Assembly (NCBI RefSeq): GCF_018310535.1
Contig: NZ_CP074102.1
Location: forward strand, 5,518,001-5,582,000
DNA: 64,000 nucleotides
From: Streptomyces mirabilis
Lineage (GTDB): Bacteria > Actinomycetota > Actinomycetes > Streptomycetales > Streptomycetaceae
Direction: 5' to 3'
The notes under the pieces were generated by a model. That model made no database searches. It had not been told where the DNA came from and saw only the letters and a program-made list of their open reading frames with translations. Positions 41,960-50,602 of this stretch are shown here, in pieces (position 1 is the first letter of the stretch; the number at the start of each line of letters is the position of its first letter). The position numbers and the translations under genes were made by a program.

Positions 41960-43111
41960 GTGACACGCAAGACGGTGCGAATCGCCATGAACGGCGTGAC
42001 GGGGCGCATGGGCTACCGCCAGCACCTCGTCCGCTCGATTCTCGCCCTGCGCGACCAGGGCGGCCTCGACCTCGGCGACGGCACGGTGCTGTGGCCCGAG
42101 CCGGTCCTCGTCGGCCGCCGTGAGCACGCGCTGAAGGCGCTCGCCGAGCAGCACGGCCTGGAGCACTGGTCGACGGACGTGGACGAGGTCCTCGCCGACC
42201 CGACCGTGGACCTCTACTTCGACGCCCAGGTGACTTCCGCCCGCGAGGAGGCCATCAAGAAGGCCATCGCCGCGGGCAAGCACATCTACACCGAGAAGCC
42301 CACCGCCACCGGCCTCGACGGCGCCCTGGAGCTGGCCCGCCTCGCCCACGAGAAGGGCATCAAGCACGGGGTCGTGCAGGACAAGCTCTTCCTCCCGGGG
42401 CTGCTGAAACTCAAGCGGCTCATCGACGGGGGCTTCTTCGGGCGGATCCTGTCCATCCGCGGGGAATTCGGCTACTGGGTCTTCGAGGGCGACTGGCAGA
42501 GCGCCCAGCGGCCCTCCTGGAACTATCGCGCGGAGGACGGCGGCGGCATCGTCGTCGACATGTTCCCGCACTGGGAGTACGTGCTCCACGAGCTGTTCGG
42601 CCGGGTCACCTCCGTCCAGGCGCTCACCGCCACCCACATCCCGCAGCGCTGGGACGAGCAGGACAAGCCGTACGACGCCACCGCCGACGATGCCGCGTAC
42701 GGCGTCTTCGAGCTGGAGGGTGGCGCCATCGCCCAGATCAACTCCTCCTGGGCGGTGCGCGTCAACCGCGACGAGCTGGTCGAGTTCCAGGTCGACGGGA
42801 CGGAGGGGTCGGCCGTCGCCGGGCTGCGCAACTGCCGCGTCCAGCACCGGTCCGCCACCCCCAAGCCGGTCTGGAACCCGGACATCCCGGCCACCTACTC
42901 CTTCCGCGACCAGTGGCAGGAGATCCCCGACAACGCCGAGTTCGACAACGGCTTCAAGGCGCAGTGGGAGCTGTTCCTGCGGCATGTGTACGCCGACGCC
43001 CCCTACCACTGGGACCTCCTCGCCGGCGCCCGCGGCGTCCAGCTCGCCGAACTGGGGCTGAAGTCCTCGGCCGAGGGCCGCCGTCTCGACGTGCCGGAGA
43101 TCTCGCTGTGA
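41960..43111 (+). CDS. Gfo/Idh/MocA family NAD(P)-dependent oxidoreductase
   Basis: A 383-residue oxidoreductase from GTG 41960 (AAGGGA upstream). The Rossmann domain opens with RIAMNGVTGRMGYRQHL, a GxTGRMG variant of the nucleotide loop. The catalytic Lys is in the family motif TEKPTA. The C-terminal domain has GGGIVVDMFPHWEYVLHELF with the catalytic Asp/His pair (DxxxH) and AQINSSWAVR. It probably oxidises a cyclic polyol or sugar derivative. It heads an operon with tight 4-base overlaps, facing a LacI regulator. Confidence 0.9.
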   Translation: MTRKTVRIAMNGVTGRMGYRQHLVRSILALRDQGGLDLGDGTVLWPEPVLVGRREHALKALAEQHGLEHWSTDVDEVLADPTVDLYFDAQVTSAREEAIKKAIAAGKHIYTEKPTATGLDGALELARLAHEKGIKHGVVQDKLFLPGLLKLKRLIDGGFFGRILSIRGEFGYWVFEGDWQSAQRPSWNYRAEDGGGIVVDMFPHWEYVLHELFGRVTSVQALTATHIPQRWDEQDKPYDATADDAAYGVFELEGGAIAQINSSWAVRVNRDELVEFQVDGTEGSAVAGLRNCRVQHRSATPKPVWNPDIPATYSFRDQWQEIPDNAEFDNGFKAQWELFLRHVYADAPYHWDLLAGARGVQLAELGLKSSAEGRRLDVPEISL

Positions 43112-44262
43112 CCATTCGACTGCCGGATCCGAACGGCGCGTTGAGGGCTTATGAGCCGCGTGCCACCCCGCTCGCCCTCGCCACCGGCGCGCCCTTCACC
43201 TCCCGTACGGTCTTCTCGGCCGCCCATGTCGTCGCCGACCCGTTCGCGGACGTCTCGCCCGACTCGGCCGCCGCCGTCGACTGGGACGCCACCCTCGCGT
43301 TCCGCCGCCACCTGTGGTCCCACGGGCTCGGCGTCGCCGAGGCGATGGACACCGCGCAGCGCGGGATGGGCCTCGACTGGGCGGGCGCGGCGGAACTCAT
43401 CCGCCGGTCGGCGGCGGAGGCGAAGGCGGTCGGGGGCCGTATCGCGTGCGGTGTCGGCACCGATCAGCTCACCGGGCCGGCCTTGCTGCCGGAGGTGCGC
43501 ACGGCTTACGAGGAGCAGCTCGCCCTCGTCGAGGAGTCGGGGGCGCAGGCCATCCTCATGGCCTCCCGGGCGCTGGCGGCGACCGCGAAGGGGCCCGAGG
43601 ACTACCTGGAGGTCTACGGGCATCTGCTCCGCCAGGCGGCCGAGCCCGTGATCCTGCACTGGCTCGGCCCCATGTTCGACCCCGCCCTGGAGGGCTACTG
43701 GGGGTCGGGCGACCTGGACGCGGCGACGGACGTGTTCCTGGAGGTCGTCGCGGCCCACCCGGACAAGGTCGACGGCATCAAGGTCTCCCTCCTCGACGCC
43801 CGGCGCGAGGTCGACCTGCGCCGCCGCCTGCCGCAGGGCGTCCGCTGCTACACGGGTGACGACTTCAACTACCCCGAACTGATCGCGGGCGACGAGCAGG
43901 GCTTCAGCCACGCCCTGCTCGGCATCTTCGATCCGCTGGGTCCGCTCGCGGCGGAGGCGGTACGGGTGCTCGACACCGGAGATGTGAAGGGCTTCCGTGA
44001 GCTTCTCGACCCCACCGTCGAGCTCTCCCGCCATCTTTTCGAGGCGCCGACCCGGTTCTACAAGACGGGCGTCGTCCTGCTGGCGTGGCTGGCCGGGCAC
44101 CAGGAACACTTCACCATGGTCGGCGGGCTCCAGTCGGCCCGCTCGCTGCCGCACGTCGCGCGGGCGTACGAGCTGGCGGACACCCTGGGCCTGTTCCCGA
44201 ACCCGGAGCTCGCCGAGGCCCGGATGAAGACCCTGCTGGCGCTGTACGGAGTGACCTCATGA
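43108..44262 (+). CDS. DUF993 / dihydrodipicolinate synthase-like aldolase
   Basis: A 384-residue protein of DUF993, related to the DapA/NanA class I aldolase barrel. GTG 43108 overlaps the previous stop by 4 bases. It has DWDATLAFRRHLWSHGLGVAEAMDT, GGRIACGVGTDQL, GAQAILMASRALAATA, PVILHWLGPMFDPALEGYWGS, and a candidate Schiff-base Lys in KVDGIKVSLLDA. A role as lyase or dehydratase acting on the oxidised product of the preceding enzyme is inferred from the operon. No substrate is established for DUF993. Confidence 0.85.
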   Translation: MTIRLPDPNGALRAYEPRATPLALATGAPFTSRTVFSAAHVVADPFADVSPDSAAAVDWDATLAFRRHLWSHGLGVAEAMDTAQRGMGLDWAGAAELIRRSAAEAKAVGGRIACGVGTDQLTGPALLPEVRTAYEEQLALVEESGAQAILMASRALAATAKGPEDYLEVYGHLLRQAAEPVILHWLGPMFDPALEGYWGSGDLDAATDVFLEVVAAHPDKVDGIKVSLLDARREVDLRRRLPQGVRCYTGDDFNYPELIAGDEQGFSHALLGIFDPLGPLAAEAVRVLDTGDVKGFRELLDPTVELSRHLFEAPTRFYKTGVVLLAWLAGHQEHFTMVGGLQSARSLPHVARAYELADTLGLFPNPELAEARMKTLLALYGVTS

Positions 44263-45089
44263 GCAGTCTCGCCCGCTTCTCCATCAACCAGATGACGGTC
44301 AGGCAGCTGTCGATGCCCGAACTGGTCGAGTCCTGCATCGAGCTGGGGATCCCGGGTGTCGGACTCTGGCGTGAACCCGTCCAGTCGTACGGCCTCGACG
44401 CCACCGCCAAACTCGTCCGCGACGCCGGTCTGGCCGTCACCACGCTCTGTCGCGGCGGCTTCTTCACGGCGATCGACCCGCGGGAGCGGACGCGAGCGCT
44501 CGACGACAACCGTGCGGCCGTCGACGAGGCCGCGACCCTCGGCACCGACACCCTGGTTCTGGTCTCCGGGGGGCTGCCGGCCGGCTCGAAGGACCTGCGC
44601 GGCGCGCGGGAGCGGATCGCCGACGCGCTGGGGGAGCTGGGCCCGTACGCCGCCGAGCGGGGCGTACGGCTGGCCATCGAGCCCCTGCACCCCATGTACG
44701 CCGCGGACCGTTGTGTGGTGTCCACCCTCGCCCAGGCCCTGGATATCGCGGAACGGTTCCCCGCGGACCAGGTGGGCGTCACTGTCGACACGTACCACAT
44801 CTGGTGGGACGACACGGCTCCCGAGCAGATCGCCCGTGCGGGCGCCGGTGGCCGTATCCACACCTTCCAGCTCGCGGACTGGACGACGCCGTTGCCCGAG
44901 GGCGTCCTCAACGGCCGCGGTCAGATCGGCGACGGTTCGATCGACATGCGGGAGTGGCGGGGGTACGTCGAGGCGGCGGGATATTCCGGGCCGATCGAGG
45001 TCGAGCTGTTCAACGACGGGCTGTGGGCGCGGGACGGGCGGGAGGTGCTGGCGGAGACGGCGGCACGGTTCGTGGAGCACGCCGGGTAG
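44259..45089 (+). CDS. Sugar phosphate isomerase/epimerase family TIM barrel
   Basis: A 276-residue TIM barrel, third gene of the operon, with ATG 44259 overlapping the previous stop. Motifs: FSINQMTVRQLSMPELVESC, GIPGVGLWREPVQSYG, DTLVLVSGGLP, VRLAIEPLHPMYAADRC (metal Glu and His), VGVTVDTYHIWWD (Asp, His), RIHTFQLADW, and GPIEVELFNDGLWARDG (second Glu). It should isomerise or epimerise the pathway's sugar intermediate. Together with the oxidoreductase and DUF993 aldolase it forms a LacI-controlled catabolic route of unknown substrate, like myo-inositol or rare-sugar pathways in design. Confidence 0.88.
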   Translation: MSSLARFSINQMTVRQLSMPELVESCIELGIPGVGLWREPVQSYGLDATAKLVRDAGLAVTTLCRGGFFTAIDPRERTRALDDNRAAVDEAATLGTDTLVLVSGGLPAGSKDLRGARERIADALGELGPYAAERGVRLAIEPLHPMYAADRCVVSTLAQALDIAERFPADQVGVTVDTYHIWWDDTAPEQIARAGAGGRIHTFQLADWTTPLPEGVLNGRGQIGDGSIDMREWRGYVEAAGYSGPIEVELFNDGLWARDGREVLAETAARFVEHAG

Positions 45090-45107
45090 CCGGTCGGCGG
45101 ACCGCCG

Positions 45108-45494
45108 TCACTTCTTGCGTGCCGCCCGCTTGCTGAGCACCGTCAGTACGACCGGGACGAGCATCTCGATGACACGGGCGACCGTGGCCGCCGGGATGCC
45201 CGTCTTCTTGGCGACGGCGTTCGCGACCGGCTTGCTCACCTTGGCCAGCACCCCGGCCATCAGGCCGCCGGTGGCGAACCCGCCCAGGGTGGACACGCCC
45301 TGGAGCGGGGCCTCCTCCTCGGGCGCCGCCGCGGCCTCCTCCTGTACGGGGCCGGCGAGTGCCGAGACCGTGGTTCCGACCACCTCCTGGGCGCCCGCCG
45401 CGTCGGTCCCCAGCAGCCCCGCGATCTCCTGGAGCTTGTCGTCGCCCAGTTCACCGAGTACGTCGTCCTCGAAAGAGGAACCGGATTCACTCAT
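45108..45494 (-). CDS. DUF937-like small protein
   Basis: A 128-residue protein from ATG 45494. It begins with an acidic helix (FEDDVLGELGDDKLQEIAGL), then GTDAAGAQEVVGTTVSALAG, an acidic Pro/Glu stretch (PVQEEAAAAPEEEAPLQG), and a Gly-rich C-terminal half with KTGIPAATVARVIEMLVPVVLTVLSKRAARKK in parts, as in DUF937/YidB-like proteins. YidB-like proteins are soluble helical oligomers of unknown role. It ends 18 bases past the convergent isomerase stop. Confidence 0.8.
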   Translation of the reverse strand: MSESGSSFEDDVLGELGDDKLQEIAGLLGTDAAGAQEVVGTTVSALAGPVQEEAAAAPEEEAPLQGVSTLGGFATGGLMAGVLAKVSKPVANAVAKKTGIPAATVARVIEMLVPVVLTVLSKRAARKK

Positions 45495-45627
45495 GCGTGG
45501 AAGCATCCCGAAAAAATCTCGGAAGGCCGTGCAACCCTTCCCCCACCCCGCGTGTCGTACTTGGCATCAGGACTTCTGGAGGGGGATCCGGGGGGATCGC
45601 GGGGGTTCTGATGTCGGAGGGGAAAAC

Positions 45628-45659
45628 CGAGGGGCCTGGTCGACGGACCGGGCCCCTCG
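45628..45659 (-). terminator. Terminator hairpin after the ribose operon
   Basis: CGAGGGGCC-T-GGT and ACC-G-GGCCCCTCG pair over 13 positions (one T-G) around a 6-base loop, and on the minus strand it is followed by GGTTTTCCCC. It lies 62 bases past the rbsD stop. Confidence 0.75.
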
Positions 45660-45664
45660 AAGCA

Positions 45665-45719
45665 TGTCGGACACCGTGCCGAACCTGTCGGACACCGTGC
45701 CGAACCTGTCGGGCGTCGG
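45665..45719. repeat. 21-bp tandem repeats downstream of rbsD
   Basis: TGTCGGACACCGTGCCGAACC occurs exactly twice (45665-45685, 45686-45706), followed by a partial third copy (TGTCGGGCGTCGG). It lies between the rbsD stop and the terminator. Confidence 0.85.
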
Positions 45720-45720
45720 G

Positions 45721-46110
45721 TCAGAAGAACACCCCGCACCGCAGCAGCACATTCGCGTACGGCCGCGCCTCTCCCGTGCGGACGATCAGCTTCGCGCCCG
45801 CCGACAGCGACTTCAGTTCCTCGTGGGAGACCGTCGACAGCGTGGGGAACCGGGCGTCCAGCAGGGCCGTCGCCTCCGGGTTCGTCCCGCGGACCTCGCG
45901 CGCGGCCGTGGCGCCCTCCACCACGAGTTCCTCCAGCAGCCCGTCGAGCACCTCGGCGAAGGACGGCACCCCGGCCCGGAAGGCCAGGTCCACGACGCGC
46001 GGACCGGCGGGGATGGGCATCCCGGCATCGCAGACGAGCACCCCGTCCCCGTGGCCGAGCTCGGCCAGCGCGCCCGACAGATGGCGGTTCAGGATTCCGG
46101 CCTTCTTCAT
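45721..46110 (-). CDS. rbsD: D-ribose pyranase
   Basis: A 129-residue RbsD that interconverts the pyran and furan forms of ribose so that ribokinase can use it. The conserved opening MKKAGILNRHLSGALAELGHGD holds the catalytic His; DAGMPIPAGPRVVDLAF and the C-terminal RTGEARPYANVLLRCGVFF (Tyr-Ala-Asn motif) complete the active site. ATG 46110 overlaps the rbsK stop (ATGA). It is the last gene of the ribose operon. Confidence 0.95.
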   Translation of the reverse strand: MKKAGILNRHLSGALAELGHGDGVLVCDAGMPIPAGPRVVDLAFRAGVPSFAEVLDGLLEELVVEGATAAREVRGTNPEATALLDARFPTLSTVSHEELKSLSAGAKLIVRTGEARPYANVLLRCGVFF

Positions 46111-47006
46111 AGCGACGCGACCTCTTCGGCCGTCGGGAAGGACTCCTGCGCGCCGGCGCGGGTGACCGCCGCCGCACCGACGCGGGCGGCGTACGCGGCC
46201 GCCTCGGCGAGCGGCTCGTCGAGCCCCAGCCGCCACGCCAGTGCCGCCGTGAACGAGTCCCCCGCGCCCGTCGTGTCCACCGTCTCCACCTTCACCGACG
46301 GCACCCGCGCGGCGCCCTCGGCGGAGGCCACCAGCGCGCCCCGCGCGCCCAGCGTGATCACCACCGAACGCGGGCCGAGGGCGAGCAGGGCGGACGCCCA
46401 GTCCTCCGGGGAGTCCCCGAGATCAGTGCCGACGATCACCCGCGCCTCGTGCTCGTTCACGATCAGCGGATCGCAGGCCGCGAGCACCTCGGCGGGCAGT
46501 GCGCGCGGCGGCGACGGGTTCAGTACGAATCGGCTGCCGGGAGCGAGATTCCGTACGACCTCCACGACCGTCTCCAACGGGATCTCCAGCTGCGCCGAGA
46601 CCACCCGGGAGATCGCCAGGAGGTTTCCGGCGGACTGTACGTCCTCGGGTGTGAGGCGGCCGTTGGCACCCGGCGAGACCACGATGCTGTTGTCCCCGGA
46701 AGGATCCACCGTGATCAGCGCGACCCCGGTCGGCGCCCCGCCGACGAGCACGCCCGCCGTGTCGACCCCGGCCGCCCGCTGCGAGTCGAGCAGCAGTCGC
46801 CCGTGCGCGTCGTCGCCGACCCGGGCCAGCAGCGCCGTACGGGCTCCGAGGCGGGCGGCGGCGACCGCCTGGTTGGCGCCCTTGCCGCCCGGGTGGACGA
46901 CGAGGTCGGAGCCGAGCACCGTCTCGCCGGCCGCGGGCCGCCGCTCGACCCCGATCACCAGGTCGGCGTTGGCCGATCCCACGACCAGCAGGTCGTAGTC
47001 GTACAT
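46107..47006 (-). CDS. rbsK: Ribokinase
   Basis: A 299-residue PfkB-family kinase that phosphorylates D-ribose to ribose-5-phosphate with ATP. The signature is VGSANADLVIGVERRPAAGE near the start, the ribose-binding HPGGKGANQAVAAARLGA, NPSPPRALP, VNEHEA, and the ATP/catalytic DTTGAGDSFTAALAW with the base Asp. ATG 47006 is followed upstream by a short spacer containing 13-bp tandem repeats (47020-47045). It is fourth in the operon rbsR-A-CB-K-D. Confidence 0.95.
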   Translation of the reverse strand: MYDYDLLVVGSANADLVIGVERRPAAGETVLGSDLVVHPGGKGANQAVAAARLGARTALLARVGDDAHGRLLLDSQRAAGVDTAGVLVGGAPTGVALITVDPSGDNSIVVSPGANGRLTPEDVQSAGNLLAISRVVSAQLEIPLETVVEVVRNLAPGSRFVLNPSPPRALPAEVLAACDPLIVNEHEARVIVGTDLGDSPEDWASALLALGPRSVVITLGARGALVASAEGAARVPSVKVETVDTTGAGDSFTAALAWRLGLDEPLAEAAAYAARVGAAAVTRAGAQESFPTAEEVASL

Positions 47007-47019
47007 GAACTTTCTCCCT

Positions 47020-47045
47020 ATGAAGGTGAGTCATGAAGGTGAGTC
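47020..47045. repeat. Exact 13-bp tandem repeat between rbsCB and rbsK
   Basis: ATGAAGGTGAGTC occurs twice, at 47020-47032 and 47033-47045. On the minus strand this is GACTCACCTTCAT twice, just upstream of the rbsK start, in the 112-base spacer. Confidence 0.85.
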
Positions 47046-47118
47046 GAAGCAACAGGGCGAGCCGCCCGGCGGCGCGTGGAGGTCGTCCGCGGCGCACTTT
47101 CCGGGCGGCCCGCTCAGG

Positions 47119-49068
47119 TCATCCGCCGAAGCCGACCACATTCTCCTTCGTGACCACCTTCACCGGCACCATCACCGTCTTCTCGACCTTCTTGCCCTCG
47201 GCGGCGTTGAGCGCGTTCTCCACCGCGATCCGGCCGAGTTCCGTCGGCTGCTGGGCCACGGACGCGTACATCGTGCCGTCCTTGACCGCCTTCAGGCCGT
47301 CCGGTTCGCCGTCGAAGCCGATGACCGAGACCGACGTGCCGGCCTTGGAGCCGAGCGCCTTGATCGCGCCGAGCGCCATCTCGTCGTTCTCGGCGAAGAC
47401 GCCCTGGATGTCGGGGTGCGCCTGAAGCAGGTTCGTCATCACGTCGAGGCCCTTGGTGCGGTCGAAGTCCGCGGGCTGCCGGGCGACGACCTCGATGCCC
47501 GGGTAGGCCTTCAGACCCTCGGCGAAGCCCGCGCCGCGCTCACGGCTCGCGGACGTTCCGGCCAGACCCTGCAGGATCACGATCTTGCCCTTGCCGCCCA
47601 GCTTCTCGGCCATCGCCTTGGCGCCGAGCTTGCCGCCCGCGATGTTGTCGGAGGCGACCAGCGCGGCCGTGTCGGCCTTGTTCACGCCCCGGTCCACGCC
47701 GACGACGGGGATGCCCGCCTTGTTCGCGGAGCGGACCGCCGGGCCCGCCGCGTCCGAGTCCACCGGATTGACGATGATCGAGCCGAGACCCGAACTGGTG
47801 AAGTTCTGGAGCTGGTTGGCCTGCTGCGAGGCGTCGTTCTGCGCGTCCGTGACCGTCAGGTCCACGCCGAGCTTCTTCGCCTCCTGCTGGGCACCCGACT
47901 TGATCTGCACGAAGAACGGGTTGTTCAGGGTGGAGAGGGACAGGCCCACCTTCTTCGTCGCCGACGAGGAGCCGTTGTGCAGGAAGGACATCGCACCGAC
48001 GACGGCCGCCGCGACCACGGCCGCGATGATGTACGTCGCCGCCTGCTTGCCCCTGCCGCCCGGCGCACCCGCCCCGGCGGCCACCGGAGTCGCCCCGGCC
48101 TTGCGCCGCACCGTGTCCAGCAGCACCGCCAGCGCGATCACGACACCGATGACGACCTGCTGCCAGAAGGCGGAGACGGAGAGCAGGTTCAGACCGTTGC
48201 GGAGCACCGCGAGGATCAGGGCGCCGATCAGCGTGCCGGACGCCTTGCCGGTGCCGCCCGCCAGGGAGGCGCCGCCGATGACGACCGCGGCGATCGCGTC
48301 CAGCTCGTAGCCCTGCGCGGCCTGCGGCTGCGCCGAGGACAGGCGGGAGGCGAGCACGATGCCCGCGGCGGCCGCGAAGAGACCCGACAGCGCGTAGATC
48401 GCGAGCTTCTGCCTCTTCACCCGCAGGCCCGAGAGGCGCGCGGCCTCCTCGTTGCCGCCGATCGCGTACATGGAGCGGCCGATGTACGTACGGCCCAGGA
48501 TCAGGGCGGTGATCAGGCCCATGACGACCATCACCAGCACAGGGACCGGCAGCCAGCCGCCTAGGGTGTCACCGAGGTGCGAGACCGATTCGGGGAAGGC
48601 GATCGGCGAGCCCTGCGAGATCACCAGGGACAGACCGCGGCCCACCGACAGCATGGCGAGCGTCGCGATGAACGGCGGCAGCTTCCCGTAGGAGATCAGG
48701 ACGCCGTTGACCAGGCCGCACGCTATGCCGGTCGCGACCGCGAGGATCACCGCGATCCAGACCGGGACGCCCTGGGAAGTCGCCATCCAGGCGAGGACGG
48801 TGGCGGACAGCGCGGCGACCGAGCCGACCGACAGGTCGATGCCCGCCGAGACGATCACGAAGGTCACACCGAAGGCGAGGATGGCGGTCACGGCCGCCTG
48901 GACGCCGATGTTGAGCAGGTTGTCCGTCGTCAGGAAGTCGCCGGACAGCGCCGACATCGCGATGACGAGGGCGATGAGCGCGGTGAGCGCCCCGTTGTCG
49001 AGCAGAAGGCGGCGGACCGCCGAGGCGCCACTCGCGCCCGTAGTGCTCTTGAGCGTGTCAGTGGCCAC
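47119..49068 (-). CDS. rbsC: Ribose ABC transporter: permease fused to substrate-binding protein
   Basis: A 649-residue fusion. Residues about 1-320 are an RbsC permease with about 10 TMs (LNIGVQAAVTAILAFGVTFV, GIDLSVGSVAALSA, GRTYIGRSMYAIGGNEEAAR, AAVVIGGASLAGGTG). A TM near 345-365 (QAATYIIAAVVAAAVVGAMS) then leads to an RbsB-type periplasmic domain (about 372-649: VGLSLSTLNNPFFVQIKSGA, TDAQNDASQQANQ, IIVNPVDSDA, VFAENDEMALGAIKAL). Normally RbsC and RbsB are separate. Here the binding protein is tethered by the extra TM in place of a lipid anchor. It overlaps the rbsA end by 11 bases. Confidence 0.93.
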   Translation of the reverse strand: MATDTLKSTTGASGASAVRRLLLDNGALTALIALVIAMSALSGDFLTTDNLLNIGVQAAVTAILAFGVTFVIVSAGIDLSVGSVAALSATVLAWMATSQGVPVWIAVILAVATGIACGLVNGVLISYGKLPPFIATLAMLSVGRGLSLVISQGSPIAFPESVSHLGDTLGGWLPVPVLVMVVMGLITALILGRTYIGRSMYAIGGNEEAARLSGLRVKRQKLAIYALSGLFAAAAGIVLASRLSSAQPQAAQGYELDAIAAVVIGGASLAGGTGKASGTLIGALILAVLRNGLNLLSVSAFWQQVVIGVVIALAVLLDTVRRKAGATPVAAGAGAPGGRGKQAATYIIAAVVAAAVVGAMSFLHNGSSSATKKVGLSLSTLNNPFFVQIKSGAQQEAKKLGVDLTVTDAQNDASQQANQLQNFTSSGLGSIIVNPVDSDAAGPAVRSANKAGIPVVGVDRGVNKADTAALVASDNIAGGKLGAKAMAEKLGGKGKIVILQGLAGTSASRERGAGFAEGLKAYPGIEVVARQPADFDRTKGLDVMTNLLQAHPDIQGVFAENDEMALGAIKALGSKAGTSVSVIGFDGEPDGLKAVKDGTMYASVAQQPTELGRIAVENALNAAEGKKVEKTVMVPVKVVTKENVVGFGG

Positions 49069-50602
49069 GGGAGCCCTCCACAGCGGTAACAGAGTTGGTG
49101 GTCGGTGTGCTGACGGCGAGTGCCATCACGGAGTCCTGGGTCGCCTCGTCGGCGGACAGTTCGCCCGCGATCCGGCCCTGGGCCATCACCAGCACCCGGT
49201 CGCTCATTCCGAGCACCTCGGGCAGATCGCTGGAGATCATCAGGACGGCCGCGCCGGCGGCCGTCAGTTCGTTGACGAGCTGGTAGATCTCGACCTTGGC
49301 GCCGACGTCGATGCCACGGGTCGGCTCGTCGAGGATCAGCACCTTGGTGTCGGCCAGCAACCACTTGCCGATGACGACCTTCTGCTGGTTGCCGCCGGAG
49401 AGGGTGCGCACGTGCTGGCCGAGACCGGCCATCCGGACGCCGAGCTGCTCGGCGATCCGCGCGGCGGCCTCCCGCTGGCCCTTGAGGTCGACGAGCCCGC
49501 CATGGGTCGCCGCCCGCATGGTGACCAGGCCGAGGTTCTCCTCGACGGAGGCGTCCAGGAGCAGCCCCTGGCCCTTGCGGTCCTCGGGGATGAGCCCGAT
49601 CCCGGCCGCCATCGCCGCGTTCACGTCGTGCCGCCGCAGCTCGGAACCGGCGACCTTGACGGCCCCCTTGTCGTACGGATCGGCCCCGAAGACCGCTCGT
49701 ACGACCTCCGTACGCCCGGCCCCCACGAGCCCCGCGATACCGACGACCTCACCGGCCCGCACCTCGAAACTCACGTCGTGGAAGACCCCGTCACGGGTCA
49801 GCCCCTCGACGGTCAGCAGGGCGGCCCCGGAGCCGTCGTCACCAGTGGCCCGCACGCGTGGATACTGTTGCTCGATCGACCGCCCCACCATGAGTCGTAC
49901 GAGCTCGTCCTCGGCGGTGGAGGCCGGGACCTGCCCGACGCTCTTGCCGTCCCGGATGACGGTGACCCGGTCCCCCAGGGCGGCGATCTCCTCCAAGTGG
50001 TGCGTGATGAAGACGATGCCGACACCGTCCTCGCGCAGCTGACGCACGATGGCGAAGAGTTTTTCGACCTCTTCGGAGGTGAGCACCGCGGTCGGCTCGT
50101 CCATGATCAGAACGCGGGCGTTCAGGCTCAGCGCCTTCGCGATCTCGACCATCTGGAGACGTGCGATACCGAGTTCACGCACCCGCGCGCGCGGGGAGAC
50201 GCTGACACCGACCCGCTCCAGCAGTTCGGCGGCCTCGGCCTCCATCGTCTTCCGGTCGATCAACCCGTAGCGGCGCGGCTGCCGTCCCAGGAAGATGTTC
50301 TCGGCGACCGTCAGATCGGGAACGAGGTTGAACTCCTGGTAGATGGTCGCGATCCCCAGGCGCTCGGAGTCCTGCGCACCGTGGATGCGCGCCTCCTCGC
50401 CGTCGACGAGGACGCGCCCGGAGTCGGGCTGGTAGGCGCCCGAGAGCATCTTGATGAGCGTGCTCTTGCCGGCACCGTTCTCGCCGAGCAGCACATGCAC
50501 CTCGCCGCGGCGCAGATCGAAGTCGACGCTGTCGAGCGCGACCACGCCGGGGAAGGTCTTTCGGATGCCCTCGATGCGCAGCAACTCGTCCTGGTTGCTC
50601 AC
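49058..50602 (-). CDS. rbsA: Ribose ABC transporter ATP-binding protein
   Basis: A 514-residue tandem ATPase. GTG 50602 is set by AGGAGC 6 bases upstream and overlaps the rbsR stop (GTGA). Domain 1 has Walker A GENGAGKST, signature (LGIARLQMVEIAKAL) and Walker B VLIMDEPTAVL. Domain 2 has the degenerate A-loop GLVGAGRTEV typical of RbsA/MglA, signature LSGGNQQKVVIGKWL and Walker B VLILDEPTRGIDVGAK. It powers ribose uptake with the rbsCB product. Confidence 0.95.
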   Translation of the reverse strand: MSNQDELLRIEGIRKTFPGVVALDSVDFDLRRGEVHVLLGENGAGKSTLIKMLSGAYQPDSGRVLVDGEEARIHGAQDSERLGIATIYQEFNLVPDLTVAENIFLGRQPRRYGLIDRKTMEAEAAELLERVGVSVSPRARVRELGIARLQMVEIAKALSLNARVLIMDEPTAVLTSEEVEKLFAIVRQLREDGVGIVFITHHLEEIAALGDRVTVIRDGKSVGQVPASTAEDELVRLMVGRSIEQQYPRVRATGDDGSGAALLTVEGLTRDGVFHDVSFEVRAGEVVGIAGLVGAGRTEVVRAVFGADPYDKGAVKVAGSELRRHDVNAAMAAGIGLIPEDRKGQGLLLDASVEENLGLVTMRAATHGGLVDLKGQREAAARIAEQLGVRMAGLGQHVRTLSGGNQQKVVIGKWLLADTKVLILDEPTRGIDVGAKVEIYQLVNELTAAGAAVLMISSDLPEVLGMSDRVLVMAQGRIAGELSADEATQDSVMALAVSTPTTNSVTAVEGSRGH

